From: Aridibacter famidurans
GTDB taxonomy: Bacteria; Acidobacteriota; Blastocatellia; Pyrinomonadales; Pyrinomonadaceae
Direction of reading: 5' to 3'
Assembly: GCA_024103495.1 (NCBI GenBank)
Contig: JAGFIQ010000084.1
Coordinates: 1 to 43,834 of the forward strand
DNA: 43,834 nucleotides
Part shown: one piece after another, positions 1-8,195 of the stretch
Layout: the number at the start of each line of letters is the position of its first letter
Numbering within the stretch: position 1 is the first letter of the stretch
The notes under the pieces: model-generated
Databases searched by the model: none
Told to the model about the DNA's origin: nothing
Seen by the model: only the letters and a program-made list of their open reading frames with translations
Position numbers and translations under genes: made by a program

Positions 1-2
1 AG

Positions 3-1295
3 CGTTACGGGATGGCCCCTTACTCGTTGTTCGAGTTAACCCCCGTAGGCCTGATCGTCGCATTTCTCGGAATCATCTATATGCTTTTCGTCGGCAGAAG
101 GATTCTGCCCTCGCGGGGCGGCGAAGAGTCTTTGACCGAGCAGTATGCAATGCGCGAGTACTTTTCGGAATTGATCGTTTTGCCCAGTTCGCATCTGGTT
201 GGGAAAACTCTAGTCGAATCGAATATCGGCGAAGACCTGGATTTGAATGTTCTCGGCATATTCCGCACGGGCGAACAGATAGCGGCGCCGCGGGCAGACG
301 AGCTTATAGAGGAAGGCGATCTTCTAATTGTAGAAGGCACTCTCGCCAACATCCTCAACGTCAAGGCCGAAGCAGGACTTGAGATAAAGCCGGATTTCAA
401 ATTGAGCGACCGCGATTTAGAAGCTGGCGATATCGAGCTCTTTGAAGTGATGGTTCTGCGCGACTCGCAGCTTGTCGGACAAACCCTAAAGACTCTGAAT
501 TTTCGGCACGCCTTCGATTTGACCGTTTTGGCTGTTAACCGGCACGGTGTAACGATTCTCAATAAGATCAGTGACACCAAATTTCGCTTTGGCGACGTGC
601 TGCTGGTACAAGGAAATCCGCGTTCGATAAAGCCTCTCGTTGCCGAAAACGAATTGATGCTTCTTGAAGAAGTTTCTTCGGGCAGCATGCGGACAGATAA
701 ACGGCGGTGGGCGATTGCCGCCTTCGCAGTTTTTCTAACACTTTCACTTTCCGGCACACTCACCGGATACGACTTTCCATTGGCGATCGCCGTATTGATC
801 GGAGTCTTCATTCTGCTTGCAACCAGGACCGTGCGCTACGGTGAGCTCTACCAACTGATTGATTTTCGCCTTCTTGTCTTGATCGCCTGCATGATGAGTT
901 TCGGAACGGCAATGGAAAAGACCGGCACCGACAGATATCTAGCGACCCTGATCGAGGTTTATTTCGGACAGTTCGGGCCGACTGCCTTGCTCGCCGGTTT
1001 TTTCCTTCTGACGGTAGGACTCACCCAGCCAATGTCAAACCAGGCTGCCGCTCTTGTTGTTCTACCCGTGGCAATTCAGACGGCGCTGATGCTCGAACTG
1101 AATCCGCGTACCTTCGCCGTCATCGTGACTTACGCCGCCTCATTTTCGTTTATGACACCGCTCGAACCTGCCTGCGTTTTGGTTTACACGCCCGGGAGAT
1201 ATAGTTTTATGGATTTTGTTAAGGTTGGCACATTCTTAACATTGATAGTCTTTATCGTGTCGATAATTCTGGTGCCGATGTTTTGGGGGCTCTAG
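3..1295 (+). CDS. SLC13-family (DASS) permease with TrkA-C domains, 5' truncated
   Basis: Inner-membrane anion/sodium symporter-type protein, cut by the left edge. The frame is open from base 3 and the first Met (base 12) lies inside what should be the middle of the protein, so I do not take it as the start. Visible order: one membrane segment (about residues 8-28 from that Met), two RCK/TrkA-C-like domains (about 47-131 and 139-222; repeated pattern of a polar strand followed by LVGKTL or LVGQTL), then several membrane helices to the end, including the GLTQPMSNQAAALVVLP segment typical of the SLC13 C-terminal repeat. This is the usual architecture of bacterial SLC13 proteins with a cytosolic TrkA-C insert. 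The substrate (sulfate, dicarboxylate or other) cannot be told from the fragment. Confidence 0.85.
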   Translation, partial: RYGMAPYSLFELTPVGLIVAFLGIIYMLFVGRRILPSRGGEESLTEQYAMREYFSELIVLPSSHLVGKTLVESNIGEDLDLNVLGIFRTGEQIAAPRADELIEEGDLLIVEGTLANILNVKAEAGLEIKPDFKLSDRDLEAGDIELFEVMVLRDSQLVGQTLKTLNFRHAFDLTVLAVNRHGVTILNKISDTKFRFGDVLLVQGNPRSIKPLVAENELMLLEEVSSGSMRTDKRRWAIAAFAVFLTLSLSGTLTGYDFPLAIAVLIGVFILLATRTVRYGELYQLIDFRLLVLIACMMSFGTAMEKTGTDRYLATLIEVYFGQFGPTALLAGFFLLTVGLTQPMSNQAAALVVLPVAIQTALMLELNPRTFAVIVTYAASFSFMTPLEPACVLVYTPGRYSFMDFVKVGTFLTLIVFIVSIILVPMFWGL

Positions 1296-1439
1296 AGCAT
1301 CTCCCATCCAGCTGAACCGGAATGTTAAATCCCTACGTCATGTTGGGAACGAAGAGAGATCGGCATAGACTGAAACAATATTGCGGACTGGTTTAGTTCC
1401 CTTCGACAAGAGCAGGGACGTTTTACTAAAAGAAGGACT

Positions 1440-1699
1440 CAGAATGGATCGATCTTCTGGAGGAGGCCTTCATTAGATCCAACTGGAGAGCGGTCGAGCA
1501 GGAATACGATATCTGTTTCCGTACACAGGAAGAAGCGACACAGCGGCCTTGTACGAGCCCCATTTCAAAGGGGTCGCGGCAATTGGCGGATAGGTTATTG
1601 GTCTTGTCGAACTGTTAGCTGTCAGCGGTCGGAATCAGGATCGACACGCTGACGCCGGAGATGATTGAGTATACGGGAAGCTGTGAGACCGGAACCTAA
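1440..1699 (+). pseudogene. Probable decayed coding remnant, family unknown
   Basis: No intact gene covers 1296-1908. Bases 1501-1590 read as a protein-like stretch (GIRYLFPYTGRSDTAALYEP, then HFKGVAAIG) that hits a TAG at 1591-1593. After a frame change, the segment before TAA 1697-1699 again reads like protein (RIDTLTPEMIEYTGSCETGT). A convincing terminator begins 28 bases after that stop, as expected for the end of a former gene. The reading is therefore a gene broken by at least one stop and one frameshift. I do not recognise the family, and upstream (1300-1440) I see only short coding-like scraps. A noncoding RNA ending at the terminator is the alternative. Confidence 0.35.
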
Positions 1700-1726
1700 G
1701 AGGTTACTTTAACTTAGATCTTGTAA

Positions 1727-1764
1727 GCCGCGGTAATTATGAAACTTCCCGCGGCCTGTTTTTT
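1727..1764 (+). terminator. Rho-independent terminator
   Basis: Perfect 7-bp stem GCCGCGG (1727-1733) / CCGCGGC (1749-1755) with a 15-base loop, followed by CTG and six T (1759-1764). It would end transcripts from the permease or the decayed gene. Confidence 0.75.
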
Positions 1765-1817
1765 GTCGGACGGACCGCCTCAGTTACACTACGCACATCG
1801 GACTCCAAACAAGCCGT

Positions 1818-1909
1818 TGTCTCCTGTCTCCCGAATGCTTCTGTTTTGCCCCTCGCTCGCGTTCGGGGTGACGATTTCTGACTCCTGACACCTGACTTCT
1901 TCTGTCTCC
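1818..1909. repeat. Heptanucleotide tandem-repeat tract at the 3' end of lptFG
   Basis: Seven-base units are visible: TGTCTCC twice in tandem (1818-1831), CTGACTC-CTGACAC-CTGACTT in tandem (1878-1898), and TGTCTCC again (1903-1909), touching the TAG stop of lptFG (minus, 1909-1911). Between them lies an imperfect hairpin with CCCC (1849-1852) and GGGG (1865-1868) arms, of the kind seen in REP-like elements. The period of seven recalls the STRR heptamer repeats of cyanobacteria, but the units differ. A similar tract lies at 32571-32720. Confidence 0.6.
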
Positions 1910-4212
1910 TACGTCTTCACCCTCGACACAAGGATCAGCCCGATCGTCGAAAAGAGAACAAGCGGGCTCCAAACGGCGATCACCGGAGAGAGCATTCCAC
2001 TCGTTCCGAATTGTTCAAACACGTTAACGGTTCCCATAAAGACCAGCCAAAGCCCGATCGCATAGCCTATTGTAATCACATTCCCTTTCCTTCCTAAGGT
2101 CAAGGCGAAAGGCGCCGTAAACAGTGTGATCACAAACGGGAGGAACGGTGTCGAATACTTCTTCTGAAGCGAAACACTGTACAGCCTCTTCTCCGAAGGC
2201 GATGCCGTGTTCTCGATCTTTCGGCCGGTCTCGAGAACCGTAAGATGACTAGGTTTCGTGACAATACCCCTGAGAGGATTATATTCCTCCTTGAGCAGGA
2301 AACTGCGGACTTCCCTTCTATTCGCCTTTCTGTCTTCGGCTATCTCCACGATCGTAGCGCCCTTACGCATTTCAAGGCCCTCTTCGGTCCAGCGTGCCGA
2401 AGGTGCTTCGTAGACGGCTTCTAATTGCCTATTGTCCCGGTCGAATTCGTACACGACCAGGTCCTGGATAGAAAAGCCGTTTGCGTTATCGGACGCGTCC
2501 GGGAGTCTGAACCGGAAGATTCGGTTCTCGTTAGTAGCCCACTGATTCCCGGATCTGTTCAGCACCTGATTCCGGCTTCTTATGCGATCTCTAAGGGAAT
2601 CCTGCATGCGGTTGGCGCTAGTCAGAACAAGTTCCTGGAACCCGAAATTGAAAACGCCTACTGCGGCCATCAGAAGGAAACAAGGTGCCAGGAGTCTGTA
2701 TACGCTTCTTCCCGCCGCCGTCCAGGTGACGATCTCGTTCTGCCTCGATTTCACCACGTAAGTGGCGATCGTGGCGATCATAAGTGCCGTAGGCGCGAGC
2801 TGGGAATAAATGAAAGGGATCAGGAAGAAAAGATAGGCCGCAAGAAGCTGTATGCCTCCGTCGATAGTCCCCGCGAATTTCCAAAGCTCGAAGGCGGTGA
2901 AGATGACGTACACGATCGTCAGAAAGGCGACCGTGACGGCATAATTTCTGAGCAATATCGTAATCAGGTCAAAATCCAGAATGCCGGTCGTGAGATCTAT
3001 TATCGAACTCTTGGCAGCCCTCTCTCTCTCAGGCCGTTTAGGGATGTAGTTCTTGAGGGAGGTCAGGAAGTTCAGGCCCCTGGAGATAAAAAGCCTTCGA
3101 GTGGAAAACAGCCATACGATCACTCCCGCGCTGATCAAGACGGGCAATAAACCTCCGACAGCGACGCTTATCGCGCCGGTCCGGGCGAGTTGTTCGCCCA
3201 TAAGCGTCAGCAGGTAATAGAAAACGAGGCTTACGACGGACAGAAATGCGCCGAACCCCCTCCCTCCGCGATTGAACTTTGTGACCAGGGCCAGCCCCAA
3301 GAGCACGAAGATGAGCGGTGTTATGGAGAGGATTATTCGGCGCTGCCAGAGAAGCCAAGCCTCGGTCTGTTCGAGTCCCTCTTGTGTTTTTGCGTATTCC
3401 GCGAGCTCCCACAGCCCCAGCTCCTGAGGGTCCTGTTTGGAAGTGGCAAGCCGCTCGATCAACTCTCCGCGTTTCGTTTCTACAGAAAGGCGCAGATCGT
3501 CGACGTGCTCTGAAACGATACTGCTTTCTTCCTGCCTGGAGATCGTGGTCACCGTTGCGTCTCGAAGGATGATCTCCGACCGATCCGTGTCCCTCGTTCC
3601 CCTTCCGTAACCGATCCGGCCGGATTCTGCCGTTATCAGACGTGTCTGGAGATTCTCTTCGTCATTCTGGTGGATGAATATCTTCTGCCAGGTGCCTTCC
3701 TCCAGATCTCCTTCCTTAACGTAAACTGTGAACTCTTCGATCTCGGTGTTGAATACTCCTGGCTCGACCGGCGATTCCAGTTTAAGGATCGCTGCCTGGA
3801 CCGCAACGCGCCTTACGATCTGTGCTGCAAAAGGAACGCCTCGGAGGTTTACAAAGAACGCGAACAGGGACAGAACGATCCCTAGAAGCACTATCATAAC
3901 CGAGATCTGAAGGTTCCCGACTCCCGCGGCGCGCATGGCGATAAGCTCGCGGTCCCCCTGGATCCTAGATATGCCTATGATCACGCCGACCAGTGCGGCA
4001 ATCGGACATGTAAAAGCGACTACATTTGGAACGAGCGCAAGCGCCAGCTGCCATACGAGGCTTCCGGGTACGGCGGCTCCGAACAGAAGTTCGGAGAACC
4101 GGCCGGCCTGCTGAACGAAGAAGATAACGCTCAGAATTATCCAGGTCAGGAAGAAATACGGCAGGATCGCCCAAAGCACGTACCTTGAAATGAGAAAGCT
4201 GAACTTACGCAT
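1909..4212 (-). CDS. Fused LptF-LptG permease (two YjgP/YjgQ domains)
   Basis: Inner-membrane component of the LPS transport ABC machine. LptF and LptG normally form a heterodimer with the LptB ATPase dimer; here one 767-aa polypeptide carries two consecutive YjgP/YjgQ units. Unit 1 (about residues 1-385) starts with the membrane segment after SRYVLW and has a periplasmic domain (about 130-270) followed by three membrane helices. Unit 2 (about 405-767) repeats the plan, starting at ITILLRNYAVTVAFL. Single-unit proteins are about 350-400 aa, so the length fits a true fusion, and no stop or frame slip separates the halves. It starts 4 bp after the recO stop and is the last gene of its operon. 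LptB and an LptC/OstA protein lie about 31 kb away. Confidence 0.9.
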   Translation of the reverse strand: MRKFSFLISRYVLWAILPYFFLTWIILSVIFFVQQAGRFSELLFGAAVPGSLVWQLALALVPNVVAFTCPIAALVGVIIGISRIQGDRELIAMRAAGVGNLQISVMIVLLGIVLSLFAFFVNLRGVPFAAQIVRRVAVQAAILKLESPVEPGVFNTEIEEFTVYVKEGDLEEGTWQKIFIHQNDEENLQTRLITAESGRIGYGRGTRDTDRSEIILRDATVTTISRQEESSIVSEHVDDLRLSVETKRGELIERLATSKQDPQELGLWELAEYAKTQEGLEQTEAWLLWQRRIILSITPLIFVLLGLALVTKFNRGGRGFGAFLSVVSLVFYYLLTLMGEQLARTGAISVAVGGLLPVLISAGVIVWLFSTRRLFISRGLNFLTSLKNYIPKRPERERAAKSSIIDLTTGILDFDLITILLRNYAVTVAFLTIVYVIFTAFELWKFAGTIDGGIQLLAAYLFFLIPFIYSQLAPTALMIATIATYVVKSRQNEIVTWTAAGRSVYRLLAPCFLLMAAVGVFNFGFQELVLTSANRMQDSLRDRIRSRNQVLNRSGNQWATNENRIFRFRLPDASDNANGFSIQDLVVYEFDRDNRQLEAVYEAPSARWTEEGLEMRKGATIVEIAEDRKANRREVRSFLLKEEYNPLRGIVTKPSHLTVLETGRKIENTASPSEKRLYSVSLQKKYSTPFLPFVITLFTAPFALTLGRKGNVITIGYAIGLWLVFMGTVNVFEQFGTSGMLSPVIAVWSPLVLFSTIGLILVSRVKT

Positions 4213-4216
4213 TTGT

Positions 4217-4966
4217 TCAGGGATTGACGGCTGCCCACGAGTTTCCGACTTCTCGGTTCAGCGTCCTTGCGATCATTCGCCGGAGTATAGAAGAGACCTC
4301 TACCAAGTCCTTCTCTTTACCGGAGACGAATTCTGCAAACTTGAGGGGAGATGTCTTTTGGGCTTTCAAAAGGATCGAACGTTGGAAAGTACTCAGGACC
4401 TGGATGCGGCCACGGCCGCTGCATCGGCTGCAGACGATGCCGAAATCCGGCTGAAGTGCGGTCTCTTCGTCCAACGCAGGTTCACCGCCACAGTCCGAAC
4501 ACCGCTCCCACGGCGGAAGAAAACCTCCGAGCTTTAGCAGCCACGTCTCAAAATACGTAAGTACGGGAAGAAGTACCGAAGGATCGTCCGCGGCTGTCTC
4601 CAGACAGATCCTCGTCATCTTGTAAAGCCTTTCATTCGGATCGTGGGGAGGAGCGAACGACTGCAAAAGCTCAGCCGCGTAGGAAAAGTGCTGGAGAAAC
4701 ACGGGGTCGGAAGCGATCGAGAAGTATGAGCGCTCGAGCTCGATCTGCGAGATCGCAACAAGTTCCCTCTCTTCTTTTCGAAAGTATGAGATCCGAACGA
4801 CCGAAAACGGTTCAAGGCCGCTTCCGAACCGGCTCTTCAGGCGTTTCGCACCTTTCGCAACTCCGCGCACAAGCCCATCATCGCGGGTGAGCAGCACGAC
4901 GATCTTGTCAGCGTCTGCGAGCGGATACGTCCGTATCACCAATCCTTCGGTTTCGACAACGCCCAT
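4217..4966 (-). CDS. recO: DNA repair protein RecO
   Basis: Recombination mediator of the RecFOR pathway: it binds ssDNA and SSB and helps load RecA at gaps. The 249-aa length is normal. The N-terminal OB fold is recognisable (residues 1-80, with EGLVIRTYPLADADKIVVLL and a basic GAKRLKSRFG stretch), followed by a helical domain and a zinc-binding set C156-x2-C159 and C179-x2-C182. It sits in a tight minus-strand operon, 3 bp after the stop of the 56-aa membrane ORF and 4 bp before lptFG. Confidence 0.95.
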   Translation of the reverse strand: MGVVETEGLVIRTYPLADADKIVVLLTRDDGLVRGVAKGAKRLKSRFGSGLEPFSVVRISYFRKEERELVAISQIELERSYFSIASDPVFLQHFSYAAELLQSFAPPHDPNERLYKMTRICLETAADDPSVLLPVLTYFETWLLKLGGFLPPWERCSDCGGEPALDEETALQPDFGIVCSRCSGRGRIQVLSTFQRSILLKAQKTSPLKFAEFVSGKEKDLVEVSSILRRMIARTLNREVGNSWAAVNP

Positions 4967-4969
4967 TCG

Positions 4970-5140
4970 CTACCAGGGTATAAAATAGAAAAGCCAAGCC
5001 AGTGCAAGACTTATGACGATGAACTCAACGAACAGTTTCACCGAATAGCGGATTTTTGCGTTGAGATCACCGGCGGTGAACGCACCGAACGCGACAGTTA
5101 CGAGGAATGCGAAGACTATCAGGTAGATGAAATGGATCAT
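4970..5140 (-). CDS. 56-aa membrane microprotein in the recO operon
   Basis: A small gene easily missed by length cut-offs. Reading the minus strand from ATG at 5140 gives 56 residues: an N-terminal hydrophobic segment (IHFIYLIVFAFLVTVAFGAF), a short polar link (TAGDLNAKIRYSVK) and a second hydrophobic segment (LFVEFIVISLALAWLFYFIPW). This suggests a two-helix hairpin in the inner membrane. The start is well supported: a GGAGGAAGG Shine-Dalgarno sequence lies directly upstream, the ATG overlaps the TGA of the preceding gene (ATGA, 5137-5140), and the stop is 3 bp before the recO ATG. That is tight translational coupling inside an operon. I do not recognise a named family. Confidence 0.8.
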   Translation of the reverse strand: MIHFIYLIVFAFLVTVAFGAFTAGDLNAKIRYSVKLFVEFIVISLALAWLFYFIPW

Positions 5141-5517
5141 TCCTTCCTCCCCTTCAACACATCGATCGAATCGATGACGGCCAGATAGTTCAACAATCCC
5201 GCAACTTCCAGAAAGCGGCCTCCATACTCGAATGTCGCCATCCCCGCAGCATCGGGCGGCGGATTCAATCCGATCGTGTAGCTGATCACCGCGATCAGCC
5301 CGCTCCCGAGTCTCGCGAAGATATTCAGGAGGTAAAGGAGCGCACCTTCGTCAAACTTGAGTCCGGGGTAGTAATGCCCGCCGCTCGCGATCGCGATGAT
5401 GAACATCGTCCAGATCGCTCCGCCGACCACTGCTCCGCGGATCCATCGTTTCTGTACAAAATACCCTGCTCCCGGGAAGATCCAGGCCGCGATTCCGGTC
5501 GAGATCGTATTGTCCAT
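5137..5517 (-). CDS. Small integral membrane protein, probable DUF6677 family
   Basis: 126 aa and largely hydrophobic. The N-terminal part (AAWIFPGAGYFVQKRWIRGAV) has the Pro-Gly-x-Gly-x-x-x-Q pattern followed by a long helix, as in DUF6677/TM2-like proteins. Three to four membrane segments are likely (about residues 10-45, 60-80 and 95-115). It is the first gene of the minus-strand operon leading to the microprotein, recO and lptFG, and overlaps the microprotein by 4 bases. The family assignment is from memory of acidobacterial proteins, and no function is established. Confidence 0.7.
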   Translation of the reverse strand: MDNTISTGIAAWIFPGAGYFVQKRWIRGAVVGGAIWTMFIIAIASGGHYYPGLKFDEGALLYLLNIFARLGSGLIAVISYTIGLNPPPDAAGMATFEYGGRFLEVAGLLNYLAVIDSIDVLKGRKE

Positions 5518-5604
5518 ATTAAAGAGTGCCTAAACCTAAGGATTAAGAGTCGGCATGCCGACATTTAATGTATCGCTTTAGCCCGTTTCAAAAACTCCGA
5601 CCAA

Positions 5605-6774
5605 TCAGTAAGCAAGATAGCGTCCCCGAACGTGCTCAAAACCCTCCAGATGCGCTAGCCAGCTTTCCTCGATCTCGGTGTGTCCTTTTCCTGATTCGAG
5701 CATTTCACGAATCCTAACGCCTCCCGCGATGACGTCGAACGGATTTCGGTCATAAACATATTCGTAAGGCGGCTCTTTCCATGCAAATTCCTTCGGATAC
5801 ATTTCCATTATCGAAGCAAGCAGCGCGATCCCCGTTATCACAGGTTTGAAAGTCCCTCGATCGGTAACGTGCAAGAACACGCCGCCGCAAGGACTGCCGC
5901 CGTATTTCTGGAACGTAGGCAGAAAGACCACGGGTCTGAAGTAAACACCCGGAAGGCCGTCAGCGTTCATTTTCGCCGCCAGTTTCTCGGAATCGATGTA
6001 AGGCGCGCCGATCTGTTCGAACGGCCTCGTCGTGCCCCTTCCTTCCGAAACTCCTGTTCCTTCAAAGAATACCGTGCCGGGAAACACGAAGGCCGTATCT
6101 ACCGTAGGCATATTCGGAGAAGGCATTACCCAGGAACACCCGGTGCTTTCGTATCCGGACGGCCGTTTCCAGCCCTCCATCCCGATGATCTCGAGGTCGC
6201 ACCCTATTCCAAATACTTCATTGAAGAGCCTTGCAAGCTCACCGACCGTCATCCCGTGACGCATAGGGATCGGGAACTGGCCGACAAACGATTCGTGACC
6301 CTCTTCAAGTACGTTACCTTCTACGGAGACGCCTCCGATAGGGTTTGGCCTGTCGCAAACCACAAAACGCTTCCCCGATCGAGCGCAGGCGCGCATCGCG
6401 TTGGCCATCGTATAGATGAAGGTGTACACACGGCATCCTACATCCTGCAGATCGAAGACGAGGGTATCTACCTTCGCAAGCATCTCTTCCGTAGGCTCTC
6501 TGGTCTCGCTGTACAGAGAATACACAGGAAGCCCCGTGCCCGGGTCCTTTGCGTGCCCGGTCTCGACCATGTTGTCCTGTACATCTCCTCTTATCCCGTG
6601 CTGCGGACCGAACAAGGTCGTCAGGTCAAAATACTTCGAGTGATGCATAAGGTCCGCGACGTGACGGAACCTCCGATCAACCGATGCCTGGTTGCATATG
6701 AGACCTGCCCGGCCGCGGACCACATCGCCAGGGTCACTGTCTAACAACCTTTCAATGCCCAGTTTAACGACCAT
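5605..6774 (-). CDS. DUF1343 protein, NamZ-like exo-beta-N-acetylmuramidase
   Basis: 389 aa. The DUF1343 pattern is clear: an N-terminal strand after LGIERLL, GLICNQASVD, then the motifs LFGPQHGIRGD, LVFDLQDVGCRVYTFIYTM and VCDRPNPIGG, and a C-terminal half with PSPNMPT and FEGTGVSEGRGTTRPFE. In Bacillus subtilis the family member NamZ removes terminal N-acetylmuramic acid from peptidoglycan fragments, so cell-wall turnover or recycling is the likely role. No signal peptide is visible, which suggests the protein acts in the cytoplasm on imported fragments, unlike secreted homologues. It lies 3 bp after a C26 amidotransferase-family gene and is probably co-transcribed with it. Confidence 0.88.
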   Translation of the reverse strand: MVVKLGIERLLDSDPGDVVRGRAGLICNQASVDRRFRHVADLMHHSKYFDLTTLFGPQHGIRGDVQDNMVETGHAKDPGTGLPVYSLYSETREPTEEMLAKVDTLVFDLQDVGCRVYTFIYTMANAMRACARSGKRFVVCDRPNPIGGVSVEGNVLEEGHESFVGQFPIPMRHGMTVGELARLFNEVFGIGCDLEIIGMEGWKRPSGYESTGCSWVMPSPNMPTVDTAFVFPGTVFFEGTGVSEGRGTTRPFEQIGAPYIDSEKLAAKMNADGLPGVYFRPVVFLPTFQKYGGSPCGGVFLHVTDRGTFKPVITGIALLASIMEMYPKEFAWKEPPYEYVYDRNPFDVIAGGVRIREMLESGKGHTEIEESWLAHLEGFEHVRGRYLAY

Positions 6775-6777
6775 ATG

Positions 6778-7536
6778 CTAATGCGCAATCGATACCTCAG
6801 GTGACACCTGAGCCCTGCGCGCACATACTTTAACAAACACCTTAAATATATCGCGTGAAAGATCGTCGTCTTTCCAGTTCAATTCCGGGTGCCACTGGAC
6901 GCCCAGGACAAACCTTTCCGTGCCCGCATCCTCGATGGCTTCAATAACACCATCCGAAGATCTTGCTGCGATCCTGAGGCCCGCACCAAGATCCTTGACC
7001 GACTGGTGATGATGAGAGTTAACTTTCTGCCCCAATGAAGCGAGGTCCGCAAGACGACTCGATGGATCGATCGTTATGGTATGCGACAGACGTTCCAGCG
7101 GCATACCCTGCTCGTGTTTGTAGGCGCCCTCGATCTGATGGGATATATCCTGAAAGAGCGTTCCGCCCCTGTGCACGTTGAGCATCTGCATTCCGTAGCA
7201 GATAGCCAGGACCGGCAGTCCCCTCTTGTCAGCTTCATCAAGCACGAGCAGATCCGTACGGTCCTTTACCGGAATATTCCGCTTGAAAGCGAAATGAGGC
7301 TCTTCGCCGTAGAGATGCGGATCGACGTCCGTGTCGCTTCCCGGCAAGAGTACGCCGTCCGCCTGATCCAGCACCGATTCGATATACTCGCGATCCGGGA
7401 TTAGCCCAGCGTGGAGAGGCACCGCGCCCGCTGCGTTTAGGGCTTCGCAGTAGTCCCTGCCCAGGTAGAAACGCCCCGAATCCAGTTCGAGGCGCATCGT
7501 CAGCACAATGCGTGGTGAGCGACCCATAAAACGCAA
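6778..7536 (-). CDS. Class I glutamine amidotransferase-like hydrolase (peptidase C26, PuuD-like)
   Basis: 252 aa, cytoplasmic. The family includes gamma-glutamyl-GABA hydrolase PuuD and related gamma-glutamyl hydrolases. The catalytic nucleophile is Cys113 in the elbow AICYGMQMLN, and the His/Glu pair is H216/E218 in VQWHPEL; HHHQSVK (175-181) is the usual conserved loop. The true substrate is not fixed by sequence. Putrescine genes are absent here, and the neighbour is a muramidase-like gene, so hydrolysis of a gamma-glutamyl bond in a wall-derived compound is possible but only inferred. Met4 (base 7527) is an equally good start. The gene is divergent from hslV. Confidence 0.85.
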   Translation of the reverse strand: MRFMGRSPRIVLTMRLELDSGRFYLGRDYCEALNAAGAVPLHAGLIPDREYIESVLDQADGVLLPGSDTDVDPHLYGEEPHFAFKRNIPVKDRTDLLVLDEADKRGLPVLAICYGMQMLNVHRGGTLFQDISHQIEGAYKHEQGMPLERLSHTITIDPSSRLADLASLGQKVNSHHHQSVKDLGAGLRIAARSSDGVIEAIEDAGTERFVLGVQWHPELNWKDDDLSRDIFKVFVKVCARRAQVSPEVSIAH

Positions 7537-7567
7537 TATCTTCCTTTAATAGCCGGGCGGTGTCAAT

Positions 7568-7596
7568 TTGAGCATTCAGGACTAAAGACTTATGAT
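7568..7596 (+). promoter_or_regulatory. Candidate sigma-70 promoter of hslVU
   Basis: TTGAGC (7568-7573), a 17-base spacer and TATGAT (7591-7596). Both boxes are near consensus and the spacing is ideal. Transcription would begin near 7603, only about 8 bases before the ATG at 7611 and about 35 before the alternative TTG at 7638. Confidence 0.55.
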
Positions 7597-7610
7597 TACA
7601 TTTCGTTTTT

Positions 7611-8162
7611 ATGAAGGAAAGCGGTGAAAGAAAGGCGTTGAGATCGACCACCGTCATCCTCGTTTCGAGGGACGGAAAGACGGCGATGGGCGGTGACGGT
7701 CAGGTGACCCTGGGCGAGACCGTGATCAAGGGAAATGCGCGAAAGGTTCGCCGCATTTACCAGGGAAAGGTGGTCGCAGGGTTTGCAGGGGCGACGGCGG
7801 ACGCGTTCACCCTTCTGTCGCGATTTGAAGGCAAGCTTGAGCAGTATCAGGGCCAGCTTGAGAGGGCATCGATCGAACTCACAAAGGACTGGCGGACCGA
7901 CAAGTACTTGCGCCATCTCGAGGCGCTTATGATCGTTGCAGACGGCAAGGATTCGTTCCTTATCTCCGGCAAAGGGGATGTGATCGCCTCGGACGAAGGA
8001 CTTCTTGCCGTTGGCTCCGGTTCAATGTACGCCCTTGCGGCTGCTAGGGCCCTTATGCGCCACACTGAGCTCTCGGCGCGGGAGATCGCTGAAGAGTCGC
8101 TCCGGATAGCCGGCGACATTTGTATTTACACAAACAGCGATATCGTTGTGGAAGAGGTCTAG
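7611..8162 (+). CDS. hslV: ATP-dependent protease subunit HslV
   Basis: Threonine peptidase of the HslUV (ClpYQ) complex, a double hexamer that degrades proteins unfolded by HslU. The 183-aa sequence follows the family closely: [45 protein letters not shown] and GDICIYTN. The catalytic Thr should be T13 in RSTTVI, exposed after removal of a 12-residue leader. A TTG at 7638, preceded by AAAGAAAGG, would give a shorter leader and a better ribosome binding site, so the start is uncertain. hslU follows after 33 bp. Confidence 0.95.
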   Translation: MKESGERKALRSTTVILVSRDGKTAMGGDGQVTLGETVIKGNARKVRRIYQGKVVAGFAGATADAFTLLSRFEGKLEQYQGQLERASIELTKDWRTDKYLRHLEALMIVADGKDSFLISGKGDVIASDEGLLAVGSGSMYALAAARALMRHTELSAREIAEESLRIAGDICIYTNSDIVVEEV

Positions 8163-8195
8163 CCCTTTCCGACGGCTCTCTCAAGGTAGTAGAAA

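Noticed and set aside
5869..6744. Plus-strand open frame of 291 codons
   Set aside because: Antisense shadow of the NamZ gene with low-complexity basic composition.
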